A stretch of DNA of 50,289 bases, from the NCBI GenBank assembly GCA_003151495.1, contig PLXR01000027.1:56581-106869 (forward strand). Reading direction: 5' to 3'. The position numbers and the translations under genes are program-made. Below, piece after piece: positions 48,785 through 50,289 of the stretch; the stretch's first letter is position 1; each line of letters begins with the position of its first letter. The notes beneath the pieces were generated by a model. That model was not told the origin of the DNA. It saw only the letters and a list, made by a program, of their open reading frames with translations, and searched no databases. This DNA is from Opitutaceae bacterium (GTDB lineage Bacteria > Verrucomicrobiota > Verrucomicrobiia > Opitutales > Opitutaceae).

Positions 48785-50155
48785 ATGCCGCTCCCAAAAT
48801 CCCCCGCTGGCGCCCTGGTCCTCGCAACCTGCCTCTTCCTCCCCGCCGGGCGCGCGGCCGCGGTCCAGGGACCTCCGCGCGCGGAGCTCGAGGCCCTCGT
48901 GGCAAGCGCGGAGGGCGAGGTGAAGGGCGATATCCTGCCCTTCTGGATGAAGCACACCCGCAACCCGGAGAACGGAGGATTCGTCGGGATGATCACCGCG
49001 GACATGCAGGTGAGGAACGACGTTCCCCGCGGGGCGCTCCTGACAAGCCGCATCCTGTGGACCTACTCCACGGCCTACCGCCTCTACCACGACCCCGCGT
49101 ACCTCGAGATGGCGCGCTACGCCTACAACGACCTCGTGGACCATTTCTGGGACAAGGAAAACGGGGGGCTGTACTGGGCGATCACCCCTGACGGGAAATC
49201 CCAGGCCTCGGCCAGCCCGGACGGCAAGATCCGCCCGCCGGTCAAGCTGATCTACGGGCAGGTGTTCGGGATCTACTCGCTCTCCGAGTACTACCGGGCC
49301 ACCGGGGAGAAGGCGGCCCTCGACAAGGCGATCGCGATCTACCGCCTCGTGGAGGCCCACGCGCGGGACCGCGTGAACGGGGGCTACTTCGACGTGCTGG
49401 ACGAGCACTGGAACAGGATCACCGCGACGGGCAACATCCTCGGGGCAGCGCCGAAGTCCCAGAACTCCCACATCCACATCCTGGAGGGCTACACGAACCT
49501 CCTGCGCGCCTGGCCCGACCCGGGCCTGAGGTCCGACCAGCGTTCCCTCTTCGACATGGTGGTCACGCACATCGTCGACCCGAAGACCCACCACCTGATC
49601 CTCTTCATGAAGGACGACTGGACCCCGGTGGCCGTGGACTTCGAGGATGAGCCCGGTGGCCGCAAGTCCACGCCGGCTGACGTCTCCTACGGGCACGACA
49701 TCGAGCTGAGCTGGCTCCTGGTCGAGGCCGCCGAGGTGCTCGGCGACCCCGCCGCGGTGAGCCACGCGAAATCCGTCGCGGTCGACATCGCGCGGGTCAC
49801 GCTTGCCGAGGGGGTGGAGCCGGACGGAAGCCTCGTCAGCGACGGGGGACCGGGGGGCTACACCAACACCAGCAAGGAGTGGTGGCAGCAGGCGGAGGCC
49901 GCGATCGGGTTCATGAACGCCTACCAGATCTCGGGTGAACCGCGCTACCTCTCGGCGTCCCTCCACAGCTGGGACTACATCAAGGCCAAGTTCGTCGACC
50001 GCGAGCACGGCGACTGGTACAACCTGCTCACCCGCGAGGGCAAGCCGCTGCCGCTGCCCAAGGTGAGCCTCTGGAAATGCCCGTACCACAGCAGCCGCTC
50101 GTGCTTCGAGCTTATCGAGCGGGCGGGGGAGCTGTTGGGCCCGGCCGCGCGCTAG
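48785..50155 (+). CDS. Secreted cellobiose 2-epimerase-like protein (AGE family)
   Basis: 456 residues from the ATG at 48785; a GTG nine codons upstream is possible, and neither has a good Shine-Dalgarno. The N-terminus 'MPLPKSPAGALVLATCLFLP' followed by 'AGRAAAVQG' is a signal peptide, so the enzyme is probably periplasmic or extracellular, unlike the homologue at 23288. The barrel motifs are complete: 'GDILPFWMKHTRNPENGGF', 'GALLTSRILWTYSTAYRLY', 'PKSQNSHIHILEGYTNLL', 'YGHDIELSWLL' with His near 304, 'TSKEWWQQAEAAIGFMNAY' and 'WKCPYHSSRSC' with His near 435. It should interconvert glucose and mannose at the reducing end of beta-1,4-oligosaccharides. The stop overlaps the stop of a convergent GH5-like gene. 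Substrate inferred from that neighbour and the GH130 gene. Confidence 0.87.
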   Translation: MPLPKSPAGALVLATCLFLPAGRAAAVQGPPRAELEALVASAEGEVKGDILPFWMKHTRNPENGGFVGMITADMQVRNDVPRGALLTSRILWTYSTAYRLYHDPAYLEMARYAYNDLVDHFWDKENGGLYWAITPDGKSQASASPDGKIRPPVKLIYGQVFGIYSLSEYYRATGEKAALDKAIAIYRLVEAHARDRVNGGYFDVLDEHWNRITATGNILGAAPKSQNSHIHILEGYTNLLRAWPDPGLRSDQRSLFDMVVTHIVDPKTHHLILFMKDDWTPVAVDFEDEPGGRKSTPADVSYGHDIELSWLLVEAAEVLGDPAAVSHAKSVAVDIARVTLAEGVEPDGSLVSDGGPGGYTNTSKEWWQQAEAAIGFMNAYQISGEPRYLSASLHSWDYIKAKFVDREHGDWYNLLTREGKPLPLPKVSLWKCPYHSSRSCFELIERAGELLGPAAR

Positions 50156-50289
50156 CCCGCCAGCAGCAGCTCGAGCATCCGGCGGTCGAGCTTGTGGTCG
50201 TTGAAGGCCTCGTACTTCACGTCCGCGCGGCCGCTGTCGACGATCCCGAAGCCGCCGCGCAGGTTCCACATCGACCAGCCCCAGCCGGC
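50152..50289 (-). CDS. GH5-like glycoside hydrolase, C-terminal end only
   Basis: Only the last 45 codons lie in the window; the gene enters from the right edge in frame and stops with TAG at 50154-50152, sharing three bases with the stop codon of the epimerase on the other strand. The visible residues include 'GWGWSMWNLRGGFGIVDSGR' and end 'HKLDRRMLELLLAG'. The 'W.LRG.FG..DS.RADV.YE.....KLDR.ML.LL' pattern is typical of the C-terminus of GH5 cellulase/mannanase-type enzymes, where the Trp lies near the sugar-binding cleft. With the epimerases and GH130 nearby, a beta-mannanase or beta-glucanase is plausible, but the catalytic Glu residues are outside the window. Confidence 0.75.
   Translation of the reverse strand, partial: AGWGWSMWNLRGGFGIVDSGRADVKYEAFNDHKLDRRMLELLLAG

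Overview
The window looks like chromosomal DNA of a Gram-negative, GC-rich bacterium of the Verrucomicrobiota, most likely the Opitutaceae. This is inferred from gene content: a very long TonB-dependent receptor whose N-terminus carries a Thr-rich linker and a 'LSPFVV' box, secreted NHL/Ig proteins with a tandem C-terminal module of the 'GFV..G.GS..LIRG.GP.L..FGV' type, and several roughly 1,200-residue FG-GAP/ASPIC-UnbV proteins. No phylogenetic marker gene is present, so this is not proven. No rRNA, tRNA, CRISPR array or mobile element was seen.

Left block (1-9277, all minus strand): a probable exopolysaccharide operon read right to left. It encodes a WecG/TagA-type glycosyltransferase, a GT4 glycosyltransferase, a three-protein signalling module (HisKA kinase, REC-first DegS-like kinase, NarL-type regulator), a Wzc-like chain-length protein fused in frame to a Wza-like export protein, a second Wza-like lipoprotein, and the start of a secreted Calx-beta-like protein. 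Four junctions overlap (three by 4 bases), so the signalling genes are probably translationally coupled to the sugar genes.

Middle block (9460-23130): a SyrD/PvdE-type cyclic-peptide exporter, two secreted repeat proteins (NHL propeller plus Ig; He_PIG plus Ig) that share a duplicated C-terminal module, then minus-strand housekeeping-like genes: an AI-2E family membrane protein, an AarF/UbiB kinase-like protein, an NCS2 permease and an MTA/SAH-nucleosidase-like protein.

Right block (23288-50289): a probable beta-mannoside utilisation region. A cytoplasmic cellobiose/mannobiose 2-epimerase overlaps a GH130 mannosylglucose phosphorylase, followed by a secreted esterase with an unusual C-terminus. 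At the far right a second 2-epimerase, this one with a signal peptide, converges on the end of a GH5-like glycanase. Between them lies the most unusual part: three FG-GAP proteins, each built of two predicted seven-bladed propellers plus two ASPIC/UnbV domains. Two of the three lie divergently from homologous STT3-like (GT-C fold) membrane proteins with TPR-like tails. These two divergent pairs flank one large TonB receptor, which has two near-consensus promoters, a structured leader and a strong terminator. The duplicated FG-GAP/GT-C pair around a TonB receptor is the best candidate here for an undescribed surface system. Its function is not known; glycan capture or surface glycosylation are working guesses.
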